Below the pieces are notes generated by a model. The model did not search any database. It saw only the letters and a list, made by a program, of their open reading frames with translations, and was not told where the DNA came from. Made by a program: the position numbers and the translations under genes. A DNA stretch of 64,000 nucleotides from Mesorhizobium australicum WSM2073 (GTDB lineage Bacteria > Pseudomonadota > Alphaproteobacteria > Rhizobiales > Rhizobiaceae), in the NCBI RefSeq assembly GCF_000230995.2, contig NC_019973.1, positions 1,550,001 through 1,614,000 on the forward strand. The letters run 5' to 3'. This document shows, one piece after another, positions 63,045 through 64,000 of this stretch. Within the stretch, counting starts at the first letter, position 1. Every line of letters begins with the position of its first letter.

Positions 63045-63656
63045 ATGAACGCGCTACAGGCAAATCCCCCAGGCGAGACCCATGCCGCGCTGCTTGGCCG
63101 GCTGGGCAGCCGGTCCATCGTCTTTGTCGGGCTGATGGGCGCCGGCAAGACGGCGATCGGCCGCAAGGTGGCGACAATGCTTTCGCTGCCCTTCATCGAC
63201 AGCGACCAGGAGATCGAAAGCGTGTCGCGGATGACGGTTCCGGAGCTGTTCGAGCGCTATGGCGAAACCGAGTTCAGGGCCCTGGAACAGCGTGTCATCC
63301 TGCGCGTGCTGGAAAACGGCCCGCAGGTTCTGTCGACCGGCGGCGGTGCCTTCATGAACGCGCAGACGCGCGAGGCCATCGCCGCCCATGGCGTCTCGGT
63401 TTGGCTGAAGGCCGAGCTCGACCTTCTGATGGACCGCGTTTCCAAGAAGCAGAACCGGCCGCTCTTGAAAAGCGCCGATCCCCGCGCCGTGCTGGAGCGG
63501 CTGATGGCGGAACGCTATCCGGTCTATGCGACCTCTGACGTCACCGTGCCGACCCGCGACGATCGCAAGGAGGTCATCGCGGCCGAGGTAATCGAGGCGC
63601 TCTGCCTGCATTTCGGCATCGATGCGATAGCCGCGACGGGCGAGGTCGAATCATGA
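63045..63656 (+). CDS. aroK: Shikimate kinase
   Basis: A 203-residue kinase phosphorylating shikimate. Walker A is [15 protein letters not shown], the shikimate-binding DSDQEIE and the STGGGAFMN (GGG) motif are present, and the lid contains NRPLLK. The first 20 residues precede the usual start of the fold. In-frame ATGs further upstream (62940 and others) give unlikely extensions. Its stop overlaps the aroB start (ATGA), so the two are coupled. Confidence 0.93.
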   Translation: MNALQANPPGETHAALLGRLGSRSIVFVGLMGAGKTAIGRKVATMLSLPFIDSDQEIESVSRMTVPELFERYGETEFRALEQRVILRVLENGPQVLSTGGGAFMNAQTREAIAAHGVSVWLKAELDLLMDRVSKKQNRPLLKSADPRAVLERLMAERYPVYATSDVTVPTRDDRKEVIAAEVIEALCLHFGIDAIAATGEVES

Positions 63657-64000
63657 GCGCGGATCAGCCAGTCACAGTCGAGGTCGGTCTGGGCGACCGC
63701 GCCTACGACATATTGATCGGCTCCGGCCTGCTGTCGCGTGCCGGCGCTGAGATTTCGCGCCGGCTGCCGGGCACGCGCGCCGCTGTGGTGACCGACGAGA
63801 ACGTCGCCGCCGCGCATCTCGATACGCTGAGGACCGGGCTCGAGAAGAGTGGCATCCAGCCCGCGATCATCACGATGCCGCCCGGCGAAAAAACCAAGAG
63901 CTTTGCCCATCTCGAGGCGGTTGTCGACGGCCTCCTGGCCGCCAGGCTGGAGCGCGGCGACGTCGTCATCGCGCTTGGCGGCGGCGTCATCGGCGATCTC
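63653..64000 (+). CDS. aroB: 3-Dehydroquinate synthase, N-terminal part
   Basis: The first 116 residues are visible. [19 protein letters not shown] is the family opening, and [20 protein letters not shown] plus [12 protein letters not shown] form the NAD-binding region. It makes 3-dehydroquinate from DAHP in the shikimate pathway. The reading frame is open to the window edge. Confidence 0.95.
   Translation, partial: MSADQPVTVEVGLGDRAYDILIGSGLLSRAGAEISRRLPGTRAAVVTDENVAAAHLDTLRTGLEKSGIQPAIITMPPGEKTKSFAHLEAVVDGLLAARLERGDVVIALGGGVIGDL

Noticed and set aside
1..64000. CRISPR array, prophage or insertion sequence
   Set aside because: No regularly spaced repeats, phage structural genes or transposase were seen on either strand.

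Overview
The window looks like a stretch of chromosome from a Mesorhizobium-type alphaproteobacterium (Rhizobiales). The evidence is the high G+C coding sequence with strong third-position bias, the many periplasmic-binding-protein ABC importers, rhizobial intergenic palindromes built on a 'gagcacgatc...gatcatgctc' scheme, and a core block (L,D-transpeptidase, accA, xerD, small membrane ORF, aroK, aroB) that I recall as typical of the group. This assignment comes from reading and memory; no search was run.

Layout. 1-5.1 kb: sugar ABC importer (binding protein, two permeases) with a SIS-domain enzyme, divergent from a ROK regulator; a perfect 9-bp inverted repeat lies between them. 5.2-7.9 kb: Pit phosphate transporter and a CorA/ZntB-like channel. 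8.0-11.0 kb: patatin-like lipase and acetoacetate decarboxylase, divergent from 3-hydroxybutyrate dehydrogenase (ketone body / polyhydroxybutyrate metabolism). 11.0-18.4 kb: metallophosphoesterase, a glycosyltransferase-like protein, a tripartite tricarboxylate transporter (TctC, fused TctA-TctB), and an NRPS-like pair consisting of a stand-alone adenylation enzyme and a carrier protein-thioesterase with a Cys nucleophile. 18.7-23.5 kb: DXR-like (DRL) oxidoreductase followed by E1alpha, E1beta and E2 of a 2-oxoacid/acetoin dehydrogenase. The E2 gene carries two in-frame copies of a 138-bp palindromic repeat, one in each interdomain linker.

24-31 kb: SorC-type regulator divergent from an Fbp-like ABC importer, a metallo-beta-lactamase-fold hydrolase and SurE, with stop/start overlaps from the permease gene onward. 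31-33.6 kb: DUF930 protein, HAD phosphatase and a hypothetical protein. 33.8-38.5 kb: a complete glucitol-type PTS (GutM, IIC, IIBC, IIA and an HPr-Enzyme I fusion), unusual for rhizobia. 38.5-51.1 kb: pentose/polyol catabolism, with SorC and DeoR regulators, two FGGY kinases, a HAD phosphatase, a class II aldolase, a ribose-type ABC importer, an L-ribulose 3-epimerase-like isomerase and a cupin.

51.4-64 kb: DUF2231 membrane protein, periplasmic MBL protein, NmrA-like protein divergent from a LysR regulator, tRNA-Arg(CCU), M20 amidohydrolase, D,D-carboxypeptidase, CobW GTPase, TusA-like protein, L,D-transpeptidase, accA, xerD, a 50-residue membrane ORF, aroK and the start of aroB. The first gene (SIS) and the last (aroB) run off the window. 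No stretch longer than 300 bases lacks a gene. No CRISPR array, prophage, insertion sequence or rRNA was seen. The strongest candidates for something new are the in-frame repeats in the E2 gene and the small NRPS-like locus beside the tricarboxylate transporter.
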